Assembly: GCA_023432885.1 (NCBI GenBank)
Contig: JAEZEU010000059.1
Span: 1 to 8,607 of the forward strand
DNA length: 8,607 nt
Origin: Pseudomonadota bacterium
GTDB lineage: Bacteria > Pseudomonadota > Alphaproteobacteria > Rhizobiales > Xanthobacteraceae
Direction: 5' to 3'
Shown here: piece after piece, positions 1 to 5,958 of the stretch
How positions within the stretch are numbered: position 1 is the stretch's first letter
How the letters are laid out: each line of letters starts with the position of its first letter
Translations under genes and position numbers: made by a program
Notes under the pieces: generated by a model
What the model was told of the DNA's origin: nothing
What the model saw: the letters and a program-made list of their open reading frames with translations, nothing else
Database searches by the model: none

Positions 1-2
1 AC

Positions 3-173
3 CGGCTGATGGTGGATACGCTGAAAGTCGATCCGAGGAAGTGCGTCTATCTCGACGACCTCGGCGTCAACCTGAAGCCGGCGCGGGAAATGGGCATGAC
101 GACGATCAAGGTGCTAAGTGCGGCCCAGGCGATCGGCGAGCTCGAGGCGGCGACGGGATTGGTACTGCGTTGA
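3..173 (+). CDS. HAD-superfamily hydrolase, C-terminal fragment
   Basis: This is the last 56 codons of a gene that begins before the window, ending in TGA. The fragment carries YLDDLGVNLKPAREMGMTTI, which matches HAD motif IV: the acidic DD pair that binds Mg2+, followed by the usual N-x-x-P-A-x-x-x-G-M run. The form with L-G-x-N-L-K-P-A is typical of subfamily IA enzymes related to the N-terminal phosphatase domain of soluble epoxide hydrolase and to ACAD10-like proteins. Members hydrolyse phosphate esters or carbon-halogen bonds through an aspartyl intermediate. The nucleophile motif lies outside the window, so activity and substrate cannot be judged. The family assignment is firm; the subfamily is a weaker inference. 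Confidence 0.85.
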   Translation, partial: RLMVDTLKVDPRKCVYLDDLGVNLKPAREMGMTTIKVLSAAQAIGELEAATGLVLR

Positions 174-486
174 TTCAGTCTGCCTGCGGCTGCCACTACG
201 AGTGAAGCCAAGCCTTCGTTCTCGGAGCTTCGGCGGACTCCCAGTCCGGCATGGCTCGCCCGGCGAGCGCGGGAGGGTCTCCGCTTCGTTCCTCGCCATA
301 TCGATGGAGAGAAAAGCATGCGGTCGCATTCCCGCGACCTGCTTTCGCCTGCGTTGCACTCTTGTGGACCCTCTCTTGTGATGAGGGCGCAGTGGAGGCT
401 GGGCGCCGACTGCGCCGGCAGGCCCGCGTGCGAAACTCGGGTAGCACAGGTGCACACTTGTCGAGCACGACTAGCGTATTGCGACG
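174..486. other. Gene-free stretch, possible dispersed intergenic repeat
   Basis: About 310 bases between the HAD gene and the convergent minus-strand gene. Several frames stay open, but they overlap each other on both strands, lack ribosome binding sites and read as Arg/Ser/Pro-rich low-information protein, so I call none of them. Two hairpins are visible: GCTCGCC/GGCGAGC at 254-268 with almost no loop, and GGCGCAGT/ACTGCGCC at 386-416 with a 15-base loop containing GGCGCC. Neither is followed by a T-run. The minus strand of 190-310 resembles dispersed intergenic repeats I recall from Bradyrhizobium genomes, which are often mistranslated as small hypothetical proteins. That resemblance is from memory and is unverified. 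Confidence 0.4.
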
Positions 487-960
487 CTAATCCCGGTAAC
501 GACAGACCTCGTCTCCATTTTCATATTCTACGCAGATCTTCACCCGATGAGGAGCCCGGAAATCGTAGTAGCGTTCTTCGCGACCCCGCATGCCGTATCG
601 GGGGCCACGATCCATATCTTCGTCGCGACGCCAGTTTCGGCCTACCGTGCGACTATCCTCGTCCTGATCCATCATGCGGCCCATCCGGCGCTGCCGCATG
701 CGATCCATCATTTCGGCGCGTTCGTCATCACGGTCCCGGGCGGTCCAATCGCGATTGATCCTGGTGTCCTCTGCTTTTTGGTTCTCCCGGCTGCGCATCT
801 GGTCGGACTGCTGTGGCGTGCGCTCCGGCTGCACGGGCGTAGCCGGAGCCTGAGCTTGGCTCCCGCCGGGCCTCGTGTCCGGCTGTTGCGCTAAAACCGC
901 ACTGGGCAGAACGGAACCGGAGAGCAGGAAAACGAGAGTGACTAGATTTGTGTGGCGCAT
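487..960 (-). CDS. Secreted Arg/Asp/Met-rich hypothetical protein
   Basis: I do not recognise a named family. The product is 157 residues. Residues 1-24 form a classic signal peptide (hydrophobic core followed by AVLA, predicted cut before QQ), so the mature protein is probably periplasmic. Residues 25-55 are Pro/Gln/Ala-rich and probably disordered. Residues 56-135 are dense in Arg, Asp, Glu and Met, with a cluster of Met and Arg at 84-97. The last 20 residues include VKICVEYENGDEVCRYRD, whose two cysteines could form a disulfide. The chosen ATG follows GGAG at a good distance. The frame could extend 11 codons to a TTG at 993, but that would push the signal peptide inward and has no better ribosome site. 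The TAG stop converges on the HAD gene. Function unknown. Confidence 0.7.
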   Translation of the reverse strand: MRHTNLVTLVFLLSGSVLPSAVLAQQPDTRPGGSQAQAPATPVQPERTPQQSDQMRSRENQKAEDTRINRDWTARDRDDERAEMMDRMRQRRMGRMMDQDEDSRTVGRNWRRDEDMDRGPRYGMRGREERYYDFRAPHRVKICVEYENGDEVCRYRD

Positions 961-1151
961 GGTCTCACTCCGCGAAAGATGAGACTTGCTCAACCTCGTG
1001 GCTCGATCATGGTTCTTAAAAAAGATCGGGCTCTTCTCGATTGCCTCGCAACTCGGGCACCGTCTGCACGGTAGCGGGCACAGGCGCCAATGCGATGATC
1101 GCAGGAGAATCGACAGGTTTGCCTAAACGCGTCTCTCCTTTGGACATCGGA
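961..1151. other. Intergenic spacer with two short palindromes
   Basis: This 191-base spacer is upstream of the secreted protein and downstream of the ClpP-like gene, both on the minus strand. It contains ACCGT/ACGGT with a 4-base loop at 1059-1072 and the tight palindrome TGCGATGATCGCA at 1091-1103. Read on the minus strand, 1021-1041 holds a weak ATCG/CGAT stem followed by a run of Ts, which might be a poor terminator. A 40-codon open frame on the plus strand from 1095 runs antisense into the neighbouring gene and has no support. Confidence 0.35.
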
Positions 1152-1580
1152 TCAGCATGGCCGATACATCTCCTGCAATGGTTTTCCACTCAGAAAGATA
1201 ATTTGAGGTCTTAGACCACCCCGCCGGGCGATCCAACGGCGGATCGGCGTCGGGTACGCCGAGTACAACATCAAGGTCGCTTCGGGATCGGTGAATGTGC
1301 GCCCGTCGGGGCCGTAATTCCAGGCCGCATGGAAGCCGAGCCTCGCGCGCGATGTCACGCAAATCCTGTCGCGAGGGAGTTCGCTGAGCACGATGGTGCA
1401 AGCCGAGGCACAAAGGCCATCGAGGATCACGGATTCGCCGGCCGCAGCCAAGCGATGATATTTGAGGACGTAAGCTCCGATCTGACCACCTCGATCATTG
1501 GTGATGCGTACCGCAGAGCTTGCATCGGACATATTCAGGATCAGGAGAGCTGCTGCAAATATTCCCGTTACATACCTCAT
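1152..1580 (-). CDS. Exported ClpP-like (COG3904-type) hypothetical protein
   Basis: The product is 142 residues with a signal peptide at about 1-23. The core contains DGLCASACT (54-62) with Ser59, and RARLGFHAAW (78-87) with His84. The 25-residue gap between this Ser and His equals the Ser-to-His spacing of the ClpP catalytic residues, and the intervening segment (hydrophobic strand, Pro, basic pair, I-C-V) lines up with the same ClpP segment. I read it as a small extracytoplasmic protein of the ClpP/crotonase fold, as in the predicted periplasmic COG3904 group common in Rhizobiales. Proteolytic activity is unproven and no third triad residue is obvious at the ClpP position. Four cysteines, including one at the very C-terminus, suggest disulfides. 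The ATG at 1580 follows GGTGGGGAC; the longer frame to 1709 would bury the signal peptide. Confidence 0.72.
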   Translation of the reverse strand: MRYVTGIFAAALLILNMSDASSAVRITNDRGGQIGAYVLKYHRLAAAGESVILDGLCASACTIVLSELPRDRICVTSRARLGFHAAWNYGPDGRTFTDPEATLMLYSAYPTPIRRWIARRGGLRPQIIFLSGKPLQEMYRPC

Positions 1581-1715
1581 GTCCCCACCGTTGGGTTCGA
1601 GCAAACCGATTGGATCGCTTTGCGTGATGCGCGAAGCGAGGACACCCTTTTTCAGGTTCATGGCATTGTGTGGGCGCGCGAACGGGAATGCGGGGTTCCC
1701 GGACTGCAACTTACA

Positions 1716-3146
1716 TTACGATCGCCCGACGTGTGCGTCCGCGATAAGGCGGTCAATGATCCTGGACAGCCGCTCGCAGGACGATTCGAGCCTTTTTTCT
1801 GGAGACGTGGCGATGCCCAGCAGCAGACCCGATCGCGCCGAAGCCGTCGATGCGTACCAGAGCGATAGCGGTGTAGGCGACATTCCAAGTGGCTGCGCTT
1901 CCCTGGCAATGGAAAGGTCGGGTACTCCCTCCGGCAATGGCAGTACGGCTGCCAATCCGGCGATGGTCGCGCTCCTGGCGCGCGCTCGAAGGCATTTCAA
2001 CAACGCATCGCCTTGCGCAGCATAGACTCGCTTCAAGCGCCGGAGGTGCCGCATGTAGTGGCCGTCGCGCATGAACTCGGCGGTTGCGAGTTGGACCGAT
2101 GGCCCGGGCGCCGGCGCGAGGCATGCCGCAACCTCGGCAAACCGGGGCGCCAGAGAAGCGGGCGCAACGACAAAGCCCAGCCTTAATGCAGGTGTCAGGG
2201 TCTTGCTGTAGGACCCGATGTGAATGACGCGCCCAACACGATCGAGAGAGGCGAGCGCCGGCGTAGCCCGGCCCTTCAGCTGAAGCTCACTCAGGTAATC
2301 ATCTTCGATCACCCACGCTTTCTGCTGAGCGGCCCAGTCGAGAAGGCTTGAACGCCTGGCCAGCGATAATGTGGACCCGAGCGGTGCCTGCTGCCCCGGA
2401 GTTACCACGACCAGCGCGGCATCAGGAGCATGTTTCAGGCCATAGCCGACATCAATGCCTTCCGCGTCGACCGGGATCGGCTCGATCGACAACTTAACAA
2501 GATCGAGACCATGCCGCGTGAACGGGAAACCTGGATCTTCCATCCAGACCTTCTTCCGCTCGAGGCCGAGAACACGGAGCGCCAATCCGAGACCGCTGCC
2601 AAAACCGCCCGTAATGATGATCTGAGAAGGGGAGCATTCGAACCCGCGCGCCAGCGCAAGGTACGCCGCGATCTCACGGCGCAGATCCAGTTCGCCGCGC
2701 GGATCCGGATAAAGCGGCGGAGCGCTCATTTCAGCGCGAACGGCCCGCGCACGGATCTTCGCGAATAGTTTGGCGGGAAAGGACTCATGCATCGGCACGC
2801 CCATCTGGAAAATGGCCGGCCCTGCGGTGAGCTGCTGGTACATTTCCATGAAAGAGCCGGGATCGGGCGCATCTTCCTGCGGAAGGACGACGGCCGGCCG
2901 ATCCGCGACGCGCGTTCCGGTCGCGCGCGAAGCAACGATCAGTTGGGCGGAAGAGAGTTTTTCATACGCGGCGCGCACGGTACCCCGCGCGACGCCAAGT
3001 TGGGCTGCCAAGTCCTGCCAAGAAGGCAGACGAGCTCCCGGAGCGAGCACGCCGCTCTCGATGGCGGCCCTGATGCCTTGTCGGATCTGGTCCGACAGCG
3101 GCGTCTTCGCAGATCGGTCAAGCTCCAACCGCAGCGGCTCGGTCAT
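1716..3146 (-). CDS. MocR-family transcriptional regulator (GntR wHTH + aminotransferase fold)
   Basis: The product is 476 residues, the usual size for the MocR/PdxR/GabR family. Residues 5-80 are a GntR winged helix (TPLSDQIRQGIRAAIESG, then LPSWQDLAAQLGVARGTV). A linker of about 35 residues leads to a fold-type I aminotransferase domain (about 115-470) used for sensing. The PLP-binding lysine is K315 in GSYSKT, and the EDDY motif is at 281-284. Unusual points are TPGQQAPLG (249-257), where most members have a His before the Gln, and DDYLSEL instead of DDYDSEF. The ATG at 3146 is preceded by AAGG five bases away; the frame also extends 21 codons upstream, but those residues do not belong to the winged helix. 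It is transcribed away from the cupin-AhpD-HD cluster, which it probably controls. The effector is unknown. Confidence 0.93.
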   Translation of the reverse strand: MTEPLRLELDRSAKTPLSDQIRQGIRAAIESGVLAPGARLPSWQDLAAQLGVARGTVRAAYEKLSSAQLIVASRATGTRVADRPAVVLPQEDAPDPGSFMEMYQQLTAGPAIFQMGVPMHESFPAKLFAKIRARAVRAEMSAPPLYPDPRGELDLRREIAAYLALARGFECSPSQIIITGGFGSGLGLALRVLGLERKKVWMEDPGFPFTRHGLDLVKLSIEPIPVDAEGIDVGYGLKHAPDAALVVVTPGQQAPLGSTLSLARRSSLLDWAAQQKAWVIEDDYLSELQLKGRATPALASLDRVGRVIHIGSYSKTLTPALRLGFVVAPASLAPRFAEVAACLAPAPGPSVQLATAEFMRDGHYMRHLRRLKRVYAAQGDALLKCLRARARSATIAGLAAVLPLPEGVPDLSIAREAQPLGMSPTPLSLWYASTASARSGLLLGIATSPEKRLESSCERLSRIIDRLIADAHVGRS

Positions 3147-3235
3147 GCCGCCTTGGTACACGATTTTTGTGTGTTCTTGGTGCTTTTCTGTGGTCCAGGG
3201 CGGGAGCACCTAGATGTGCAAAGGGAGCATTCACC
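3147..3235. promoter_or_regulatory. Divergent control region with candidate MocR operator
   Basis: This 89-base gap separates the regulator from the divergent cupin gene, so both promoters must lie in or near it. On the minus strand the hexamer ACCAAG occurs twice in direct orientation (3176-3181 and 3152-3157), 24 bases apart start to start. The proximal copy abuts the regulator's ribosome site. A third, partial ACCA lies at about 3191-3194. An inverted repeat GGTGCT (3179-3184) / AGCACC (3205-3210) overlaps the distal copy. GabR and relatives bind direct repeats in such gaps, so this is a reasonable operator candidate. I could not pick out convincing -35/-10 boxes. Confidence 0.45.
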
Positions 3236-3676
3236 ATGAAAATGCCATCCATATTCGCCGCGGTCTGCGCCGGGCTCGCCATCGCCCTCGCACCGCCCGC
3301 CGCTACCTATGGGGCCGGCGAAACGGCCACGTCGCGCTTCGAGCAGACGATCCCGAATATTCCCGGCAAATCGCTGGTAGCCATCGTCGTGGACTATGCC
3401 CCGGGCGGGGCATCGCCTTCGCACGTTCATGCCAAATCGGCCTTCATCTTCGGCTACGTCCTGTCGGGAGAAATCGAGTCCCAGGTGAACGATGGCCCGA
3501 GGCGAGTCTACCGCGCCGGCGAAAGCTTCTACGAGCCGCCCGGCTCGCGGCATCCCGTCAGCCGTAACGCGAGCCAGACGGAGCCGGCAAAGCTGCTCGC
3601 CATCTTCGTTGTCGATACCGACGACAAGGAATTGACCACCCCAGTGAAAGAGAATCCGATCAGAAAGGAGCACTAA
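3236..3676 (+). CDS. Exported cupin-domain protein
   Basis: The product is 146 residues with a signal peptide at about 1-27, so it is probably periplasmic. A single cupin barrel follows. Motif 1 is SHVHAKSAFIFGYVLSGEIE (62-81), with the HxH metal ligands at 63 and 65; the usual glutamate ligand is absent. Motif 2 is GESFYEPPGSRHPVSRN (95-111), with His106. Three histidines could bind one metal. Small cupins of this kind may be dioxygenases, isomerases or binding proteins; the sequence does not say which. The ATG follows GGGAG at eight bases. It is the first gene of the cluster facing the MocR regulator, and its last codons carry the ribosome site of the next gene, so the two are surely cotranscribed. 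Confidence 0.88.
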   Translation: MKMPSIFAAVCAGLAIALAPPAATYGAGETATSRFEQTIPNIPGKSLVAIVVDYAPGGASPSHVHAKSAFIFGYVLSGEIESQVNDGPRRVYRAGESFYEPPGSRHPVSRNASQTEPAKLLAIFVVDTDDKELTTPVKENPIRKEH

Positions 3677-3677
3677 A

Positions 3678-4139
3678 ATGAGCAAGCGACTCGACTACAA
3701 CCAGATCGCACCGGCAGGCGTGAAAGCGCTGGGCGCCGTCTACGGCTACGTCACGCAGAGCAAGCTTCCCGCAGTGCTGGTCGACCTGGTCTATCTGCGT
3801 GTGTCGCAGATCAACAACTGCGCCTATTGCCTCGACATGCACACGCGCGAACTGCTCAGGAAGGGGCAGAGCATCGAAAAGCTCGCGCTGCTGCAGGCAT
3901 GGGCCGAAGCCGGCGATCTCTTCAGCGAGCGCGAACGCGCCGCTCTCGCATGGGCCGAAACGGTTACCCGCGTAGCGGATACCGGCGTGCCGGCGGAAGC
4001 GTATGAAGCCGCACGCAAGGTGTTCGACGAGCGTGAGCTGGTCGATCTCACCATCGCGATCAGCGTGATGAATGCATACAACCGCATGGCAATCAGCTTC
4101 CGGGCTACGCCGCAAGCTGTGATCCGCAAGGCGGCTTGA
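3678..4139 (+). CDS. AhpD/carboxymuconolactone decarboxylase-family protein
   Basis: The product is 153 residues and all-helical, typical for a single-domain member. The AhpD core motif is NCAYCLDMHTREL (47-59): Cys48, Cys51 and His55 form the redox-active CxxCxxxH site. This favours a thiol peroxidase/disulfide role of the AhpD type over true decarboxylation, because carboxymuconolactone decarboxylase proper lacks the CxxC pair. The segment SERERAALAWAETVTRV (83-99) is also characteristic of the family. There is no signal peptide, so it is cytoplasmic. The ATG begins one base after the cupin stop and uses AGGAG inside the cupin's last codons, which implies translational coupling. The natural substrate is unknown. 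Confidence 0.92.
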   Translation: MSKRLDYNQIAPAGVKALGAVYGYVTQSKLPAVLVDLVYLRVSQINNCAYCLDMHTRELLRKGQSIEKLALLQAWAEAGDLFSERERAALAWAETVTRVADTGVPAEAYEAARKVFDERELVDLTIAISVMNAYNRMAISFRATPQAVIRKAA

Positions 4140-4198
4140 CGACCCACAGCGCCGATCGCCTTCGCCGACTGAAATCGTAAAGTTTCAAGGGACCTCAA

Positions 4199-4831
4199 AT
4201 GATTTCCAGTATCAAAATCCCCGACAGCAAGCTCGCGCGTGAAGCCGCCGAGTTGGTTCGGCAACACGAATCCGAACTGCTGTTCAACCACTCGGTTCGC
4301 GTCTTTCTGTTCGGAGCGATGAAGGGTGTCCGACAGAAACTGAAGTTCGATCCCGAACTTCTCTATGTCGCATCGCTATTTCACGATTTGGGGCTTGTCG
4401 ATGCTTATCACACCGATACTAAGCGTTTTGAAGTCGACGGTGCCGACGCAGCGCGAGAATTCCTCCGCGGCCATGGCATTCCCGACCCGAAAGCCGACTT
4501 GGTGTGGGAAGCGATCGCTCTGCACACCACCCCCGGCATCCCCCAATATATGCGGCCCGAGATCGCTCTTACCAACGCAGGTGTCCTGGTTGATGTCATC
4601 GGGACCGGATTTGACGAATACACGCCGGAGCAACGCGAGGACGTGATCCGTGCTTTCCCCCGCGGGGATCACTTCAAGAGTGATTTCATCAAGATTCAGA
4701 CTTGCTCGGCTCTGAAAAAGCCTGTGACGACGTTCGGCACCGTCAACTTCGACTACATCGAAGAGCACGACCCGACATTTCACAGGCCTAATGCATGCGC
4801 CAGGATACGCAGCGCGCCTTGGCCAAGCTGA
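4199..4831 (+). CDS. HD-domain hydrolase, cyanamide hydratase-like
   Basis: The product is 210 residues and cytoplasmic. HD-domain metal ligands are visible: His31 in FNHSVRV, the His62-Asp63 pair in FHDLGL, and Asp132 in GVLVDVIG. His109 in ALHTTPGIP is also typical. The combination of N-H-S-x-R-V, F-H-D-L-G-L, a conserved RFEVDGADAA (76-85) and LHTTPGI matches the family that includes fungal cyanamide hydratase, where metal-bound water hydrates a small nitrile-like compound. Many bacterial members have no known substrate. The ATG follows AAGGGA. The 59-base gap to the AhpD gene has no clear terminator, so it is probably in the same transcript. A metal-dependent hydrolase role is well supported; the cyanamide link is inference. 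Confidence 0.87.
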   Translation: MISSIKIPDSKLAREAAELVRQHESELLFNHSVRVFLFGAMKGVRQKLKFDPELLYVASLFHDLGLVDAYHTDTKRFEVDGADAAREFLRGHGIPDPKADLVWEAIALHTTPGIPQYMRPEIALTNAGVLVDVIGTGFDEYTPEQREDVIRAFPRGDHFKSDFIKIQTCSALKKPVTTFGTVNFDYIEEHDPTFHRPNACARIRSAPWPS

Positions 4832-4920
4832 AGGATCGAGCACGTCTGTTGCGAGCGGACCTATCTTATTCCGAGCTTACGCGGCCTTCACCTGAATGGA
4901 TGGTTGTTCCCATCGAATGA
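4795..4920 (+). CDS. Possible 41-residue small protein overlapping the HD gene end
   Basis: An ATG at 4795, inside the last codons of the HD gene and in another frame, opens 41 codons ending in TGA. The peptide begins MRQDTQRALAKLKDRARLL and ends in TRPSPEWMVVPIE. It reads like a basic amphipathic helix followed by a short tail, with ordinary amino-acid composition and codon use rather than the Arg/Ser/Pro noise of most shadow frames. An in-frame TAA sits two codons before the ATG, which fixes the 5' limit. The ribosome site is weak (ACAGG about eight bases upstream). The four-gene arrangement would make it the last gene of the cluster, translated by coupling. I do not recognise a family, and chance is a real alternative. 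Confidence 0.35.
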   Translation: MRQDTQRALAKLKDRARLLRADLSYSELTRPSPEWMVVPIE

Positions 4921-5037
4921 CGGCGATCAGCCATGCGCTGCAGCGCCAGCCGCCGAATCTAACACCGAATTTACTGGCCGACGGACAACTCCGACATACA
5001 TCGCTCTACAGCATTCCCGTGAATGGAGGAGCTTTCG

Positions 5038-5280
5038 ATGTCAAACACCGCACTGAAACTGGCCGTGGTCTTGATGACCGTTTCGTTGCCTGTCACCGCC
5101 TTTGCGCAAAGAGGCGCGGCCGCATCGAGCTCAGGTGCTTCGATAAGCGCCTTGAACTCGAGAGGTGCCTTGCTGGGCGCGGCGCAAATGCTGGACCAGA
5201 GCGAACGGATCAGGCCTTCTGCCGTTGCCCCGATACCGCCGCCGCGCATTGAGGTTCCGAAGATCCCGCAATTCAAGTGA
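5038..5280 (+). CDS. Small secreted hypothetical protein
   Basis: The product is 80 residues. Residues 1-24 are a signal peptide ending in TAFA before QR, so the mature form is about 56 residues and probably periplasmic. It contains an Ala/Ser-rich stretch and a Pro-rich end (APIPPPRIEVPKIPQF). There are no cysteines and no recognised domain. A strong GGAGGAG lies seven bases before the ATG at 5038, which favours it over the in-frame ATG at 5023. It is separated from the preceding cluster by an AT-richer spacer, so it may have its own promoter. Function unknown. Confidence 0.65.
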   Translation: MSNTALKLAVVLMTVSLPVTAFAQRGAAASSSGASISALNSRGALLGAAQMLDQSERIRPSAVAPIPPPRIEVPKIPQFK

Positions 5281-5291
5281 CCGCCCGTTGC

Positions 5292-5303
5292 CGGCTGCAG
5301 CCG
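5292..5303. other. Perfect 12-base palindrome between convergent genes
   Basis: CGGCTGCAGCCG lies in the 35-base gap between the stop codons of the small secreted protein and the convergent gene. It is fully self-complementary. The position suits a bidirectional terminator, but no T-run follows on either strand, so termination is only a possibility. Confidence 0.3.
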
Positions 5304-5315
5304 CCGACAGCCACG

Positions 5316-5657
5316 TCAGTCTCCGAGCTGCAGCAGCAACCGGATTTCCGTGCTCGTCAGCGTGCCGCGCTCCAGCGTTTCAACGGCCAGGTCGACCACG
5401 TTGAGTGATTTTGGCCGGTCGTAGAAGTACTTGATGTGCCAAACCGGACTGAAGTCCGGCGTGAGGACGAAGTCGCTGCATCGCAGCACCCGCGTCATCA
5501 GCTTGACCGCCTCGCGGTTGGTCAGAGGCGCATGCAGCAAGGCGTCGATCAGAACGGCGAGCGTCGTGCCATTGGTCAGCATGACGCGCGCATTTTCGTC
5601 ACCGTAGACGTATCTCAAAGCGCGGACGATCGCCGCGACCGTGTGCGGGTCCCGCAT
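5316..5657 (-). CDS. Conserved-looking hypothetical protein, 113 residues
   Basis: I do not recognise a characterised family. The product has no signal peptide or membrane segment and looks like a small soluble helical protein. It starts MRDPHTVAAIVRALRYVYGD, contains LTNGTTLAVLIDALLHAPLT (27-46), an aromatic stretch FSPVWHIKYFYDRP (69-82), and ends in TLTSTEIRLLLQLGD. The ATG at 5657 is preceded by AGAAGGG seven bases away. The open frame continues to 5942, but the extra 95 residues are low-information and look non-coding. It faces away from the L,D-transpeptidase gene, with which it shares a 300-base intergenic region. Function unknown; gene reality is well supported by composition and ribosome site. 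Confidence 0.65.
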   Translation of the reverse strand: MRDPHTVAAIVRALRYVYGDENARVMLTNGTTLAVLIDALLHAPLTNREAVKLMTRVLRCSDFVLTPDFSPVWHIKYFYDRPKSLNVVDLAVETLERGTLTSTEIRLLLQLGD

Positions 5658-5700
5658 GGGTGAACCCTTCTGATCGGCAAACAGCCAGACGGCCCGCCTC

Positions 5701-5734
5701 GCATTTTTCCCGCTCAGCGGGCGCAAAAAAATGC
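5701..5734. repeat. Nested inverted repeat (GCATTTTT ... AAAAATGC)
   Basis: The outer arms GCATTTTT (5701-5708) and AAAAATGC (5727-5734) are exact reverse complements. Between them is a stem CCCGC/GCGGG with a TCA loop, and five unpaired bases on one side. It does not fit an intrinsic terminator, because the T-run precedes the GC stem on both strands. It lies 44-77 bases upstream of the minus-strand start at 5657, a place suited to an operator or leader structure. Confidence 0.5.
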
Positions 5735-5948
5735 CGAGCGATTGAGTCAGACCCGCGGCACCTTCGGCGGAACGGTTCCTTTCCACAGCCCTTTTCCCTG
5801 CAGCCACCCGGCAGGCTGCGAGCCGACCCTTCCTCATGCGCGGACTGTCGTATATGACTAATTTGCCACCAGAACGTGCCGGCGGTTCCAGAATGAACTC
5901 CGCGGCATGAAATGGCGTTGTTCGACAGGCAATGACAGGCATTCAACC

Positions 5949-5953
5949 GGGGA
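5949..5953 (+). promoter_or_regulatory. Ribosome binding site deciding the L,D-transpeptidase start
   Basis: GGGGA sits five bases before the ATG at 5959. A second ATG at 5954, in another frame, lies inside that spacing. The in-frame ATG at 5932 has no such site upstream, so 5959 is preferred. Confidence 0.6.
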
Positions 5954-5958
5954 ATGGC

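Larger units (their letters stand above)
5658..5958. promoter_or_regulatory. Divergent intergenic region upstream of the L,D-transpeptidase
   Basis: About 300 bases between two divergent starts, so it should hold promoters for both. Visible structure: the nested near-palindrome at 5701-5734 (outer arms GCATTTTT/AAAAATGC, inner stem CCCGC/GCGGG); GGAACGGTTCC at 5769-5779, an 11-base palindrome; the AT-rich TATATGACTAAT at 5851-5862, the best -10-like stretch for the plus strand though without a clear -35; and GACAGGCA twice in direct orientation at 5924-5931 and 5934-5941. I see no convincing gene here. Confidence 0.4.

Noticed and set aside
254..268. Hairpin as terminator of the HAD gene
   Set aside because: The stem has almost no loop and no T-run follows, so it does not fit an intrinsic terminator.
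3143..3685. 180-codon minus-strand frame opposite the cupin gene
   Set aside because: The plus strand encodes a signal peptide and cupin motifs there, and the minus frame overlaps the regulator's start.
5769..5779. GGAAC as an EcfG-type general stress promoter
   Set aside because: No CGTT-type -10 element occurs at the required spacing on either strand; the sequence is simply an 11-base palindrome.
5658..5942. N-terminal extension of the 113-residue minus-strand protein
   Set aside because: The extra residues are low-information, while the ATG at 5657 has a good AGAAGGG ribosome site.
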